This document shows, piece by piece, positions 1-9,419 of a stretch of DNA of 64,000 nt (within the stretch, counting starts at the first letter, position 1; every line of letters starts with the position of its first letter). The position numbers and the translations under genes are program-made. The notes beneath the pieces are model-generated. The model had not been told where the DNA came from, did no database searches, and worked only from the letters and a program-made list of their open reading frames with translations. The stretch comes from Streptomyces pactum (GTDB lineage: Bacteria; Actinomycetota; Actinomycetes; Streptomycetales; Streptomycetaceae), in assembly GCF_002005225.1 (NCBI RefSeq), contig NZ_CP019724.1, positions 5,101,501-5,165,500 on the forward strand, read 5' to 3'.

Positions 1-2007
1 GGCGGCGACCGCGACGGCAACCCCAACGTCACCCCGCAGGTGACCTGGGACGTCCTCATCCTCCAGCACGAGCACGGCATCAACGACGCCCTGGAGATGA
101 TCGACGAGCTGCGCGGATTCCTCTCCAACTCCATCCGCTACGCCGGCGCCACCGAGGAGCTCCTCGCCTCCCTCCAGGCCGACCTGGAGCGGCTCCCCGA
201 GATCAGCCCCCGCTACAAGCGCCTCAACGCCGAGGAGCCCTACCGGCTCAAGGCCACCTGCATCCGGCAGAAGCTGGAGAACACCAAGCAGCGCCTCGCC
301 AAGGGCACCCCGCACGAGGCCGGCCGCGACTACCTCGGCACCGCACAACTGCTGGACGACCTGCGCCTCGTCCAGGTCTCCCTGCGCGAGCACCGCGGCA
401 GCCTCTTCGCCGACGGCCGCCTCGCCCGCACCATCCGCACGCTGGCCGCCTTCGGCCTCCAGCTCGCCACCATGGACGTCCGCGAGCACGCCGACGCCCA
501 CCACCACGCCCTCGGCCAGCTCTTCGACCGGCTCGGCGAGGAGTCCTGGCGCTACGCCGACATGCCCCGCGAGTACCGCGCCAAGCTCCTCGCCAAGGAG
601 CTGCGCTCCCGGCGTCCGCTGGCGCCCAGCCCGGCGCCCGTCGACGCCGCCGGTGAGAAGACCCTCGGCGTCTTCCAGACCGTCAGGCGCGCTCTGGAGG
701 TCTTCGGCCCCGAGGTCATCGAGTCCTACATCATCTCCATGTGCCAGGGCGCCGACGACGTCTTCGCGGCGGCCGTGCTGGCGCGGGAGGCCGGTCTCAT
801 CGACCTGCACGCCGGCTGGGCCAAGATCGGCATCGTGCCGCTCCTGGAGACCACGGACGAGCTCAAGGCCGCCGACACCATCCTGGAGGACCTCCTCGCC
901 GACCCCTCCTACCGGCGCCTGGTCGCCCTGCGCGGCGACGTCCAGGAGGTCATGCTCGGCTACTCCGACTCCTCCAAGTTCGGCGGCATCACCACCTCGC
1001 AGTGGGAGATCCACCGCGCCCAGCGCCGCCTGCGCGACGTCGCCCACCGCTACGGCGTACGCCTGCGCCTCTTCCACGGCCGCGGCGGCACCGTCGGCCG
1101 CGGCGGCGGTCCCACCCACGACGCGATCCTCGCCCAGCCCTGGGGCACCCTGGAGGGCGAGATCAAGGTGACCGAGCAGGGCGAGGTCATCTCCGACAAG
1201 TACCTCATCCCCGCGCTGGCCAGGGAGAACCTGGAGCTGACCGTCGCGGCGACCCTCCAGGCCTCCGCGCTGCACACCGCGCCCCGCCAGTCCGACGAGG
1301 CCCTCGCGCGCTGGGACGCCGCGATGGACGTCGTCTCCGACGCGGCCCACACCTCGTACCGCGAGCTGGTCGAGGACCCCGACCTGCCCACGTACTTCCT
1401 GGCCTCCACGCCGGTCGACCAGCTCGCCGACCTCCACCTGGGCTCGCGGCCCTCCCGCCGCCCCGGCTCGGGCGTCTCGCTCGACGGTCTGCGCGCCATC
1501 CCGTGGGTCTTCGGCTGGACCCAGTCCCGGCAGATCGTCCCCGGCTGGTACGGCGTCGGCTCGGGGCTGAAGGCCCTGCGCGAGGCCGGTCTCGACACCG
1601 TCCTGGACGAGATGCACCAGCAGTGGCACTTCTTCCGGAACTTCATCTCCAACGTCGAGATGACCCTCGCCAAGACCGACCTGCGCATCGCCCAGCACTA
1701 CGTCGACACGCTCGTCCCGGACGACCTCAAGCACGTCTTCGACCGGATCAAGGCCGAGCACGAACTCACCGTCGCCGAAGTCCTGCGCGTCACCGGCGAG
1801 GACGAACTGCTGGACGCCGACCCCGTCCTCAAGCAGACCTTCACCATCCGCGACGCCTACCTGGACCCCATCTCCTACCTCCAGGTCGCCCTTCTCGGCC
1901 GCCAGCGCGAAGCCGCCGCCGCGGGCGAGGAAGCCGACCCGCTGCTCGCCCGGGCCCTGCTGCTCACCGTGAACGGCGTCGCCGCGGGCCTGCGCAACAC
2001 CGGCTGA
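1..2007 (+). CDS. ppc: Phosphoenolpyruvate carboxylase, 3' part (5' end outside window)
   Basis: Cytosolic enzyme that adds bicarbonate to phosphoenolpyruvate to make oxaloacetate, replenishing the TCA cycle. The frame is open from base 1 and reads GGDRDGNP at once, the conserved substrate-site motif of the family, so the gene starts upstream and the GTG at 40 is not the real start. The glycine-rich loop [13 protein letters not shown] lies at about 1069-1110. [10 protein letters not shown] follows near 1500, and the protein ends with the typical C-terminus LRNTG. About 668 residues are present out of roughly 900 expected. An IS30-type element begins 55 bases after the stop, in the region where its terminator would be expected. 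Confidence 0.97.
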   Translation, partial: GGDRDGNPNVTPQVTWDVLILQHEHGINDALEMIDELRGFLSNSIRYAGATEELLASLQADLERLPEISPRYKRLNAEEPYRLKATCIRQKLENTKQRLAKGTPHEAGRDYLGTAQLLDDLRLVQVSLREHRGSLFADGRLARTIRTLAAFGLQLATMDVREHADAHHHALGQLFDRLGEESWRYADMPREYRAKLLAKELRSRRPLAPSPAPVDAAGEKTLGVFQTVRRALEVFGPEVIESYIISMCQGADDVFAAAVLAREAGLIDLHAGWAKIGIVPLLETTDELKAADTILEDLLADPSYRRLVALRGDVQEVMLGYSDSSKFGGITTSQWEIHRAQRRLRDVAHRYGVRLRLFHGRGGTVGRGGGPTHDAILAQPWGTLEGEIKVTEQGEVISDKYLIPALARENLELTVAATLQASALHTAPRQSDEALARWDAAMDVVSDAAHTSYRELVEDPDLPTYFLASTPVDQLADLHLGSRPSRRPGSGVSLDGLRAIPWVFGWTQSRQIVPGWYGVGSGLKALREAGLDTVLDEMHQQWHFFRNFISNVEMTLAKTDLRIAQHYVDTLVPDDLKHVFDRIKAEHELTVAEVLRVTGEDELLDADPVLKQTFTIRDAYLDPISYLQVALLGRQREAAAAGEEADPLLARALLLTVNGVAAGLRNTG

Positions 2008-2062
2008 CCCGCACCCCTCCCACGCACGACGGTGCCCCCGCGCTCAACCGCCGGGTTCTACT

Positions 2063-3493
2063 GATCCCCGCAACACCCTGGAGTTCAGGGAGCTGCGGGG
2101 ATCGTGGATTTTGAGGTGCTGAAGGCGAAGTTCTTCGAGGCGCTGGATCGGGAGGGCGGCAGCGTCACCGCTGCTGCTCGCGCGGTCGGAGTGAACCGCA
2201 ATACGGCGTTCGGATGGGCCCGCCAGGCTGGTGTCCGCGGTCGCGGTAAGTCCGGCACGTCTGGGCATCCCGGTCGGGCGGAGTACGAGCGGCTGCGTGC
2301 GGCCGGAGTCCGACGCCGGGATGCCGCCGCGCAGGTCGGTGTCCACGTGCGCACGGCCCACGACTGGGACCAGGGCATCCGGCAGATCGGCCATTCGCGA
2401 CTGCGCCCTGACGGCCGCCTGATCGTCTATAAGACCGGTGTGACCATCATCCAGCCGCCTCTCGCGGCGGTCGACGCGCCGCTGCACCCCAGGTTCCTGA
2501 ACGTGGCCGAGCGGGAGACGATCGCCGACATGCACCGGGCCGGCCACTCGCTGCGGGCGATCGGGCGGGCTCTGGGACGGCCGGCGTCCACGGTCAAACG
2601 GGAGATCGACGCCCGGGCAGTCGACGGCGTCTACCGGCCGCACCGGGCCCAGCGGACCTGGGCCGAGAGCCGGTCACGGCCCAAGACCTCGAAGCTCGCC
2701 GCAGACGGGCCGCTGCGTCGATACGTTGAGGACAAGCTGCGCGAACGCTGGTCTCCAGAGCAGATCAGTCACGCTGTGGTCATCGAGTTCCCCGACGACG
2801 AGAGCATGCGGGTGAGTCCGGAGACGATCTACCAGGCCATCTACGTCCAGGCCCGAGGCGGCCTGCGCCGTGAGATCGCGGTCGCACTGCGCAGCGGTCG
2901 CACCCGCCGCAAGCCTCACCGCAGCCCGGAGCAGCGCACTCGCCGCTTCGTCGACGAGATGGTGATGATCTCCGAGCGGCCTGCCGAGGTGGAAGACCGG
3001 GCGGTTCCCGGCCACTGGGAAGGCGATCTGATCGTCGGTCCCCGCAGCGACAGCGCGATCGTCACCCTGGTCGAGCGCTCCACCCGCTACGTCATGCTCG
3101 GACACCTGCCCGGCGGACACACCGCCGAGGAAGTCCGCGACGTGCTGGTGCCGCTGATCCAGACCCTGCCCGAGCACCTGCGCGGCTCGCTGACCTGGGA
3201 TCAGGGCTGCGAGATGGCCTCCCACAAGCAGCTCACCGTCGCCACGGGAGTGCCGGTCTACTTCTGCGATCCGCACTCCCCCTGGCAACGCGGGTCGAAT
3301 GAGAACACGAACGGCCTGCTGCGGCAGTACTTCCCCAAGGGCACCGACCTGTCCGCGCACAGCGCCGAAGACCTCGAACACGTTGCCCAACAACTCAACG
3401 GCCGGCCACGCAAAACGCTCGGCTGGAGAACCCCAGCCGAGTGCCTGCGTGATCTACTGACAGCCGCGTAAGCCATCAGGTGTTGCGAGGACC
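2063..3493 (+). mobile_element. IS30-family insertion sequence
   Basis: A single transposase gene lies between imperfect terminal inverted repeats. The left repeat is gatccccgcaacacc (2063-2077). The right one is ggtgttgcgaggacc (3479-3493), whose reverse complement, ggtcctcgcaacacc, matches the left at 13 of 15 positions. The element is about 1.43 kb and sits just downstream of ppc. A clear target duplication could not be assigned by eye, so the outer limits are uncertain by several bases. Confidence 0.8.
2104..3471 (+). CDS. IS30-family transposase
   Basis: DDE transposase of 455 residues that cuts and joins the ends of the surrounding insertion sequence. The N-terminal 100 residues form a helix-turn-helix region (SVTAAARAVGVNRNTAFGWA). 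A second HTH with the family-typical pattern HSLRAIGRALGRPASTVKREI follows near residues 150-170. The catalytic triad reads D308 (WEGDLIVG), D366 (TWDQGCEM) and E400 (NENTNG). The D-E spacing of 33 residues is the IS30 hallmark. The gene appears intact. GTG at 2104 is the first in-frame start, inside the element and behind a weak purine stretch (gggatc). Confidence 0.95.
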   Translation: MDFEVLKAKFFEALDREGGSVTAAARAVGVNRNTAFGWARQAGVRGRGKSGTSGHPGRAEYERLRAAGVRRRDAAAQVGVHVRTAHDWDQGIRQIGHSRLRPDGRLIVYKTGVTIIQPPLAAVDAPLHPRFLNVAERETIADMHRAGHSLRAIGRALGRPASTVKREIDARAVDGVYRPHRAQRTWAESRSRPKTSKLAADGPLRRYVEDKLRERWSPEQISHAVVIEFPDDESMRVSPETIYQAIYVQARGGLRREIAVALRSGRTRRKPHRSPEQRTRRFVDEMVMISERPAEVEDRAVPGHWEGDLIVGPRSDSAIVTLVERSTRYVMLGHLPGGHTAEEVRDVLVPLIQTLPEHLRGSLTWDQGCEMASHKQLTVATGVPVYFCDPHSPWQRGSNENTNGLLRQYFPKGTDLSAHSAEDLEHVAQQLNGRPRKTLGWRTPAECLRDLLTAA

Positions 3494-3517
3494 CCGAGAA
3501 TCCGCCACCGGAGCACG

Positions 3518-3585
3518 GGGGCACCATCACGTCGTACGCGGGAACCCCGCGCACCCGGAGCGCAGGGGCACCATCACGTCGTACG
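3518..3585. repeat. Two direct copies of a 21-bp sequence downstream of the IS
   Basis: The sequence ggggcaccatcacgtcgtac occurs at 3518-3537 and again at 3565-3584, 47 bases apart, and both copies extend one further matching base (g). A related inverted segment (acgacggtgccccc) lies at about 2026-2039 on the other side of the IS. No gene is seen in 3494-3593. Confidence 0.75.
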
Positions 3586-3593
3586 GGGGAAAC

Positions 3594-4106
3594 TCACACC
3601 GCGAAGAACGCCGCCGTCAGCAACGCCACGCCCGACCCCGCCATCACCCAGGCCGCCCGCGTCCGCCGCAGGCCGCCCGCCACCACCACCGACGCCAGCA
3701 GCAGCGCACCGCCCAACGGCACCCAGGCGTACAGCACCCCGGCCGGACCCGAACGCACCGCTTCGTCACCGCCGGGCTTCACCACCACGGAGTACGTCCG
3801 CCCCTTCGCCACGGCGACCGAGTCCGCCAGGACGACCCGCTCCCGCGCCTGCGACCCCGCCGACAGCGGCGAGTACGGCCCACTGCACGAACCCCCGCCG
3901 CACCGCGTCACCTCGACCGTGCCCTGCTCCCGCCCCTTGGTCAGCAGCACGTGCTGCGCCGTACCCCAGGACGCCCACACACCGGCGATCAGGATCAGCG
4001 CCGTGACCGTCCCCATCACTGCGACCCGGCCGAGCCACAGCACGGCGCGTGCGGCCTGGCGGGGGCGGGCAGCGGCGGCGGCTGAGGCAGGCATGGCCGG
4101 GATCAT
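3594..4106 (-). CDS. Small membrane protein, unknown function
   Basis: A 170-residue protein that I do not recognise. One hydrophobic segment lies near residues 24-46 (AVMGTVTALILIAGVWASW). An extracytoplasmic-looking stretch of about 70 residues with a Cys pair (TRCGGGSCSG) follows. Two more hydrophobic segments lie near 122-143 and 150-169. The layout resembles DUF3592-type small membrane proteins, but this is only an impression. The ATG at 4106 was chosen; a second ATG in frame at 4094 is possible. It lies downstream of pth in the same direction, with an 80-base gap. Confidence 0.6.
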   Translation of the reverse strand: MIPAMPASAAAAARPRQAARAVLWLGRVAVMGTVTALILIAGVWASWGTAQHVLLTKGREQGTVEVTRCGGGSCSGPYSPLSAGSQARERVVLADSVAVAKGRTYSVVVKPGGDEAVRSGPAGVLYAWVPLGGALLLASVVVAGGLRRTRAAWVMAGSGVALLTAAFFAV

Positions 4107-4186
4107 TGGCCATACCCGCGCGCTCGGTCAACTCACCCGCGCACCATCGGCGGACAAGTCGGGAGTTGTGCGACAGGAGTCGTGCG

Positions 4187-4783
4187 TCAGGAGTTGTACG
4201 TGCTCTGCGCCCGCTCCAGACCCTCGATCACCAGAGCCTCGACCGCGTCCGCCGCCCGGTCCACGAAGTAGTCCAGCTCCTTGCGCTCCGCCGACGAGAA
4301 GTCCCGCAGCACGAAGTCCGCCACCGGCATCCGGCCCGGCGGCCGCCCGATCCCGAACCGCACCCGGTGGTAGTCCGGCCCCAGCGACTTCGTGATCGAC
4401 TTGAGCCCGTTGTGCCCGTTGTCCCCGCCGCCCAGCTTCAGCCGGAGCACGCCGTAGTCGATGTCCAGCTCGTCGTGGACCGCCACGATGTTGCCGACCG
4501 GCACCTTGTAGAAGTCCCTGAGCGCCGTCACCGGCCCGCCCGACACGTTCATGAACGACATCGGTTTCGCCAGGATCACCCGCCGGCCGGCCGGCCCCGG
4601 CGGCCCGATCCGTCCCTCGACCACCTGTGCCTGCGCCTTGCCGTGCCGCTTGAACCGGGCCCCGATCCGCTCCGCCAGCAGATCCGCCACCATGAAACCG
4701 ACGTTGTGCCGGTTCGAGGCGTACTCGGGGCCCGGATTGCCGAGACCGGCCACCAGCCAGGGCGCACCCGCGTCCGTCGTCAC
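4187..4783 (-). CDS. pth: Peptidyl-tRNA hydrolase
   Basis: Releases tRNA from peptidyl-tRNA that has dropped off the ribosome; cytosolic and essential in most bacteria. The 198-residue product has the family length. The N-terminal motif is GLGNPGPEY and the catalytic His is H26 in [20 protein letters not shown] and the catalytic Asp D104 in [10 protein letters not shown] follow. The [11 protein letters not shown] segment completes the signature. The frame stays open further upstream, but GTG at 4783 is the start because gaaggag lies about 7 bases before it and homology begins there. It follows rplY in the same direction, an arrangement conserved in actinomycetes. Confidence 0.96.
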   Translation of the reverse strand: MTTDAGAPWLVAGLGNPGPEYASNRHNVGFMVADLLAERIGARFKRHGKAQAQVVEGRIGPPGPAGRRVILAKPMSFMNVSGGPVTALRDFYKVPVGNIVAVHDELDIDYGVLRLKLGGGDNGHNGLKSITKSLGPDYHRVRFGIGRPPGRMPVADFVLRDFSSAERKELDYFVDRAADAVEALVIEGLERAQSTYNS

Positions 4784-4883
4784 GTCCCTGTCTCCTTCGT
4801 GTCCGTCATGCCCGTCCACACATACGCGTCGGCCGCTGCCCCGCACGGGAACAGCGGCCGACGAACGAAGACCGTAGCGAGGA

Positions 4884-5468
4884 TCAGGCCTCGGCGGCCT
4901 CGTCGCCCTCGGCCGAGGCCTCCTCGGCCTGCGCGGCCAGCACCTGCAGGACGACCGTGTCCTCCTCGACGGCCAGCTTGGTGCCGGCCGGGAGCGGGAT
5001 GTCCTTGGCCAGGATGGAGGCACCGGCCTCCAGGCCCTCGACGGAGACGGTGACCGACTCCGGGATGTGCGTGGCCTCGGCCTCGACCGGCAGCGCGTTC
5101 AGGACGTGCTCCAGCAGGTTGCCGCCCGGCGCCAGTTCGCCCTCGGTGTGCACGTAGATCTCGACGCTGACGGTCTCGCCGCGCTGCACGAGCTGCAGGT
5201 CGACGTGCTCCAGGAAGCCCTTGATCGGGTCACGCTGCACGGACTTCGGGATGGCCAGCTCGTTGGTCTTGCCGTCGATGTCCAGCGCGATCAGCACGTT
5301 CGGCGTACGCAGCGCCAGCAGCAGGTCGTGGCCCGGCAGCGTCAGGTGCAGCGGGTCGGAGCCGTGGCCGTACAGAACACCCGGAACCTTGTTGTCACGA
5401 CGGATACGGCGGGCGGCACCCTTGCCGAACTCGCTGCGCGTCGTGGCGGAGATCTTCACCTCGGACAT
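4884..5468 (-). CDS. rplY: 50S ribosomal protein L25/general stress protein Ctc
   Basis: 5S rRNA-binding ribosomal protein of the long (Ctc/TL5) type. The N-terminal L25 domain ([22 protein letters not shown] onward) covers about residues 1-90. The C-terminal TL5 domain covers about 95-180. An acidic, Ala/Glu-rich tail ([13 protein letters not shown]), common in Streptomyces copies, ends the protein. The ATG at 5468 is preferred over GTG 5474 because gaggag sits 5 bases before the ATG, whereas it would touch the GTG. It lies between prs and pth in one leftward block, and a hairpin at 5566-5621 separates it from prs. Confidence 0.95.
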   Translation of the reverse strand: MSEVKISATTRSEFGKGAARRIRRDNKVPGVLYGHGSDPLHLTLPGHDLLLALRTPNVLIALDIDGKTNELAIPKSVQRDPIKGFLEHVDLQLVQRGETVSVEIYVHTEGELAPGGNLLEHVLNALPVEAEATHIPESVTVSVEGLEAGASILAKDIPLPAGTKLAVEEDTVVLQVLAAQAEEASAEGDEAAEA

Positions 5469-5565
5469 GGTCACTCCTCGTAGAGGTAGAAACGGACGTG
5501 GTCACCCGGCCACGAACGGCCTGCTACGAAGAGCGCGTCGATAACGGACCGCCGTACACGAACGC

Positions 5566-5621
5566 GTACGGCCTCCCTCGCCGAGCAACTTCAGCAGTCT
5601 ACTCGGACAGGGAGGCCGTAC
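5566..5621 (-). terminator. Hairpin between prs and rplY
   Basis: A 13-bp perfect stem (gtacggcctccct at 5566-5578 with agggaggccgtac at 5609-5621) encloses a 30-base loop region. It lies directly after the prs stop on the minus strand. It probably terminates or attenuates transcription from prs into rplY. Confidence 0.65.
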
Positions 5622-5664
5622 CCAAAACGATCTGTACGTCCCCGCGGAACGATCCGCAGAACGG

Positions 5665-6639
5665 TTACTGCTCGTCGAACAGGCTCGTCACCGAGCCGTC
5701 CTCGAACACCTCACGCACCGCGCGCGCGATCGTCGGCGCGATCGAGAGCACCGTGATCTTGTCCAGTTCCAGCTCGTTGGGCGTCGGCAGCGTGTCCGTG
5801 AACACGAACTCGCTCACCTTCGAGTTCTTCAGCCGGTCCGCCGCCGGACCCGACAGCACACCGTGCGTCGCCGTCACGATGACGTCCTCCGCACCGTGCG
5901 CGAACAGCGCGTCCGCCGCGGCGCAGATCGTGCCACCGGTGTCGATCATGTCGTCGACCAGGACGCAGATCCGGCCCTGCACGTCACCGACGACCTCGTG
6001 CACCGTGACCTGGTTCGCCACGTCCTTGTCGCGGCGCTTGTGCACGATCGCCAGCGGCGCGCCCAGCCGGTCGCACCAGCGGTCCGCCACCCGCACCCGG
6101 CCGGCGTCCGGGGAGACCACCGTCAGCTTCGAGCGGTCCACCTTCGCACCCACGTAGTCCGCCAGCAGCGGCAGCGCGAAGAGGTGGTCGACGGGCCCGT
6201 CGAAGAAGCCCTGGATCTGGTCCGTGTGCAGGTCCACGGCGAGGATCCGGTCCGCGCCCGCGGTCTTCATCAGGTCCGCGATCAGACGCGCCGAGATCGG
6301 TTCACGTCCCCGGTGCTTCTTGTCCTGCCGCGCGTAACCGTAGAACGGCACGATGACGGTGATGGAGCGGGCCGACGCGCGCTTCAGCGCGTCGATCATG
6401 ATCAGTTGCTCCATGACCCACTTGTTGATCGGGGCCGTGTGGCTCTGGATCAGGAAACAGTCCGCACCTCGCGCCGACTCCTGATAACGCACGTAGATCT
6501 CGCCGTTGGCGAAGTCGAAGGCCTTCGTCGGGACGACCCCGACACCCAACTGCTGGGCGACCGCCTCGGCAAGCTCGGGGTGGGCGCGGCCGGAGAAGAA
6601 CATCATCTTCTTCTCGCCGGTCGTCTTGATCCCGGTCAC
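5665..6639 (-). CDS. prs: Ribose-phosphate pyrophosphokinase
   Basis: Makes PRPP from ribose 5-phosphate and ATP, feeding nucleotide, His, Trp and NAD synthesis; cytosolic. The 324 residues match the class I length. Visible motifs are the flexible-loop segment YGYARQDKKHRGREPIS (about 100-116), the ribose-phosphate site VVSPDAG (174-180) and the PRPP-binding loop VLVDDMIDTGGT (226-237). GTG at 6639 was chosen because aggag lies 8 bases before it. Its neighbour upstream is glmU, an order conserved across Gram-positive bacteria. Confidence 0.97.
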   Translation of the reverse strand: MTGIKTTGEKKMMFFSGRAHPELAEAVAQQLGVGVVPTKAFDFANGEIYVRYQESARGADCFLIQSHTAPINKWVMEQLIMIDALKRASARSITVIVPFYGYARQDKKHRGREPISARLIADLMKTAGADRILAVDLHTDQIQGFFDGPVDHLFALPLLADYVGAKVDRSKLTVVSPDAGRVRVADRWCDRLGAPLAIVHKRRDKDVANQVTVHEVVGDVQGRICVLVDDMIDTGGTICAAADALFAHGAEDVIVTATHGVLSGPAADRLKNSKVSEFVFTDTLPTPNELELDKITVLSIAPTIARAVREVFEDGSVTSLFDEQ

Positions 6640-6771
6640 AGCACTTTCTCCTCAGAGGTTCGCAGCTGAGCGTCACGGGCGCTCTTCCGGCTGGGTGCGG
6701 GAGGCGTCTCAGCTATGGGGTGCGGATGTGCACTTATCACGGTACGCCGTGTTCGGCGCGCCGGTTTCCGG

Positions 6772-8220
6772 TCAGCCTTCGGTGCCGGCCTCCCGGGACA
6801 CCGCCTCGGCCGCCTTCGCCGCCGCGCTCCCCGGACGCTTGCGAGCCACCCAACCCTCGATATTCCGTTGCTGGCCACGGGCCACCGCCAGGGAACCGGG
6901 CGGCACATCCTTGGTGATCACCGAGCCGGCGGCGGTGTAGGCACCGTCCCCGACCGTGACAGGGGCCACAAACATGTTGTCCGAACCCGTCTTGCAGTGC
7001 GAGCCGACGGTCGTGTGGTGCTTGCTCTCCCCGTCGTAGTTCACGAACACGCTCGCGGCACCGATGTTGGTGTACTCGCCGATCGTCGCGTCGCCCACGT
7101 AGGAGAGGTGCGGGACCTTGGTGCCCTCGCCGATCGAGGAGTTCTTCGTCTCGACGTACGTGCCGATCTTGGCCTTCGTGCCGAGCCGGGTGCCGGGCCG
7201 CAGATACGCGTACGGGCCCACCGTCGCCTCCGGACCGACCACGGCGTCGAGGGAGACCGTGTTGTCCACGCGCGCGCCGGCCCCGACGCGGGTGTCCGTG
7301 AGGCGGGAGTTCGGCCCGACCTCGGCCCCCTCGGCAAGGTGCGTGGAGCCGTGCAACTGCGTACCCGGGTGGACGACGACGTCCTGCTCGAAGGTCACCG
7401 TCACGTCGACCCACGTCGTCGCCGGGTCGACGACCGTCACGCCGGCCAGCATGGCCCGCGTGAGCAGCCGGTCGTTGAGGGTCCGGCGGGCCTCGGCGAG
7501 CTGCACGCGGTTGTTGATCCCCGCGATCTCCCGGTGGTCACCGGCCACGGACGCGCCGACCCGGTGGCCGGCCTCGCGGAGGATGCCGAGGACGTCGGTG
7601 AGGTACTCCTCGCCCTGGCTGTTGTCCGTCCGCACCTTGCCGAGCGCGTCGGCGAGGAGCTGCCCGTCGAAGGCGAAGACACCCGAGTTGATCTCGCGGA
7701 TCGCCCGCTGCGACTCGGAGGCGTCCTTGTGCTCGACGATCGCGGTGACGGCACCGGAGGACCCGTCCCGCACGATCCGGCCGTACCCCGTCGCGTCCGG
7801 GACCTCGGCGGTCAGCACGGTCACGGCGTTTCCGTCGGCGGTGTGGGTGGCGGCGAGGGCCCGCAGCGTCTCGCCGGTGAGGAGGGGAGTGTCGCCGCAG
7901 ACCACGACCACGGTCCCGTCCACGGCACCGCCCAGCGCCTCCAGGCCCATCCGGACCGCGTGCCCGGTGCCGTTCTGCTGCTCCTGTACGGCGGTGCGTA
8001 CGTCGGGGGCGACCTCGGCGAGGTGCGCGGTGACCTTCTCGCGGGCGTGCCCGACGACGGCGACCAGGTTCTCGGGGTCCAGCTCACCGGCGGCGGCGAG
8101 CACGTGCCCGACGAGGGACCGGCCGCACAGCTCGTGCAGGACCTTGGGTGTGGCCGACTTCATACGGGTGCCCTCACCCGCTGCGAGAACGACGACGGCT
8201 GCCGGGCGAATGGCGCTCAC
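6772..8220 (-). CDS. glmU: Bifunctional N-acetylglucosamine-1-phosphate uridyltransferase/glucosamine-1-phosphate acetyltransferase
   Basis: Makes UDP-GlcNAc for peptidoglycan in two steps. The N-terminal half is a pyrophosphorylase with [15 protein letters not shown] near residues 12-26. The C-terminal half is a left-handed beta-helix acetyltransferase with hexapeptide repeats and the conserved [23 protein letters not shown] region. Length is 482 residues, as usual. GTG at 8220 is the start, with gaaggg just upstream, although the frame stays open to 8292. A tRNA-Gln gene lies 112 bases upstream and prs follows downstream. Confidence 0.97.
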   Translation of the reverse strand: MSAIRPAAVVVLAAGEGTRMKSATPKVLHELCGRSLVGHVLAAAGELDPENLVAVVGHAREKVTAHLAEVAPDVRTAVQEQQNGTGHAVRMGLEALGGAVDGTVVVVCGDTPLLTGETLRALAATHTADGNAVTVLTAEVPDATGYGRIVRDGSSGAVTAIVEHKDASESQRAIREINSGVFAFDGQLLADALGKVRTDNSQGEEYLTDVLGILREAGHRVGASVAGDHREIAGINNRVQLAEARRTLNDRLLTRAMLAGVTVVDPATTWVDVTVTFEQDVVVHPGTQLHGSTHLAEGAEVGPNSRLTDTRVGAGARVDNTVSLDAVVGPEATVGPYAYLRPGTRLGTKAKIGTYVETKNSSIGEGTKVPHLSYVGDATIGEYTNIGAASVFVNYDGESKHHTTVGSHCKTGSDNMFVAPVTVGDGAYTAAGSVITKDVPPGSLAVARGQQRNIEGWVARKRPGSAAAKAAEAVSREAGTEG

Positions 8221-8332
8221 GGGATGCCCTTCGGCTGTTAGGGGGTGGGGGGGGGACATCCGCAGGATACCGGGGTGGTTTGTGGGCGGCATGAGTGCGG
8301 GCCCTGACTGTGTGATCAGGGCCCGCTGGCAG

Positions 8333-8406
8333 CTCCGCCGCTAGGACTCGAACCTAGACCGAAACACCTCCAAAGGGTGCCGTGCTGCCAATTACACTAC
8401 GGCGGA
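8333..8406 (-). tRNA. tRNA-Gln (anticodon UUG)
   Basis: Read on the minus strand, the acceptor arms TCCGCCG and CGGCGGA pair perfectly. The D arm (GTG...CAC), the anticodon stem GCACC/GGTGT with loop CTTTGGA (anticodon TTG), and the T arm CTAGG-TTCGAGT-CCTAG follow. No CCA is encoded. It lies 8 bases after the stop codon of the gene at 8415-9284. Confidence 0.95.
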
Positions 8407-8414
8407 TCGCTGCC

Positions 8415-9284
8415 TCAGACCTTACCGGAGGAGGCAGGCGCGCTGCCAAGAACGATTCCGTTCCACCAGCCTTCGATCCGTCGGTACAGATCAGCACTCT
8501 GCACGACACCGATGACCAGGCAGCCGCGGTAGTGATCGCCCACGTTCTTGCGGACCGTCTTTGGGTTGTGCTTCTTGAGCGTCGTCTTCCCGAAGCTGGT
8601 GGTGTCCGTGCCCACGAGGGATGCCCAGTACTGCTCCGCAGCCGCTACATCGGCGTTCTCGTGGATCATCACGCGGAACCGCAGGCGCTCGCGCTCCACT
8701 TCGAGCAGTTCGAGCCAGGCGATGAACACTTTGATCATGTCGGGATCGCTGTTGACGAAGAGGACGTACTCGCGGCGGCTGTAGCTCTTGTCCTTCGCCC
8801 CCTCTGCCCAGTAGAGCCCCACGCCGAGAAGGAACAGCTCCCTTTCGGTCATGCGACCGACCTCTTGCAGCGCCGCCGCCTTGGTCTGCTCGCGTGCGGC
8901 ATCGCGCACCGCCAGCTCATGTTCCCACCGCTTCCGTGCCGCGAGCTTCGCCTGCTCCGACGGCTCCCGCCGCTCCGGCTTCGGCAGGTCCCGCACCCAG
9001 AGTGAGATCGAGCCCTTGCTGCACCCCAGTTCCACCTGGATCTGGTCGTACGTCCAGCCCTGGAGCCGTAGCTCCCGTGCCCGCTCCCGCACGTCGTCCT
9101 TCGCGTTCGGGCGCTTCGTCCATTCCGGGGGCGGCTCGCCCTCCAGGAGCCGGTTGAGGATGTCGTTGTTGTCGACGCGCAGCCGGTCGCGGATCTGGCG
9201 TCGGCTGAGTCCTTCGCGCCGCAGCGCCACCGCCCGCTCCCGCAGCCCCTCGAAGTCGGCGTACTTGTTCGGTGAATGTGCCAT
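8415..9284 (-). CDS. HTH protein with LAGLIDADG-like C-terminal half
   Basis: A 289-residue protein. Two short helix-turn-helix-like segments occupy residues 1-50 (VALRREGLSRRQIRDRL) and about 65-95 (RLQGWTYDQIQVELGCSKG). A basic helix follows (EQAKLAARKRWEHE). The C-terminal half begins LFLLGVGLYWAEGAKD and continues with VLFVNSDPDMIKVFIAWLE and later YWASLVG. This pattern recurs in phage and bacterial proteins related to the LAGLIDADG fold. No experimental role is known to me; it may be a DNA-binding regulator or a decayed homing nuclease. The gene ends 8 bases before tRNA-Gln on the same strand. ATG 9284 was chosen; ATG 9290 is equally possible. Confidence 0.7.
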   Translation of the reverse strand: MAHSPNKYADFEGLRERAVALRREGLSRRQIRDRLRVDNNDILNRLLEGEPPPEWTKRPNAKDDVRERARELRLQGWTYDQIQVELGCSKGSISLWVRDLPKPERREPSEQAKLAARKRWEHELAVRDAAREQTKAAALQEVGRMTERELFLLGVGLYWAEGAKDKSYSRREYVLFVNSDPDMIKVFIAWLELLEVERERLRFRVMIHENADVAAAEQYWASLVGTDTTSFGKTTLKKHNPKTVRKNVGDHYRGCLVIGVVQSADLYRRIEGWWNGIVLGSAPASSGKV

Positions 9285-9419
9285 GGGCATACCGTCCGGC
9301 CGGAATCCTCGCCTGCGGAGGTGAACGACGTGGGGTTCACCAGTTCGAGGGATATCGCGTCGTATCGCTTGTCGAAAGTCACCGGAAATGTGCCGCCCGC
9401 CGCCCGTAGGCTGGAGGGC

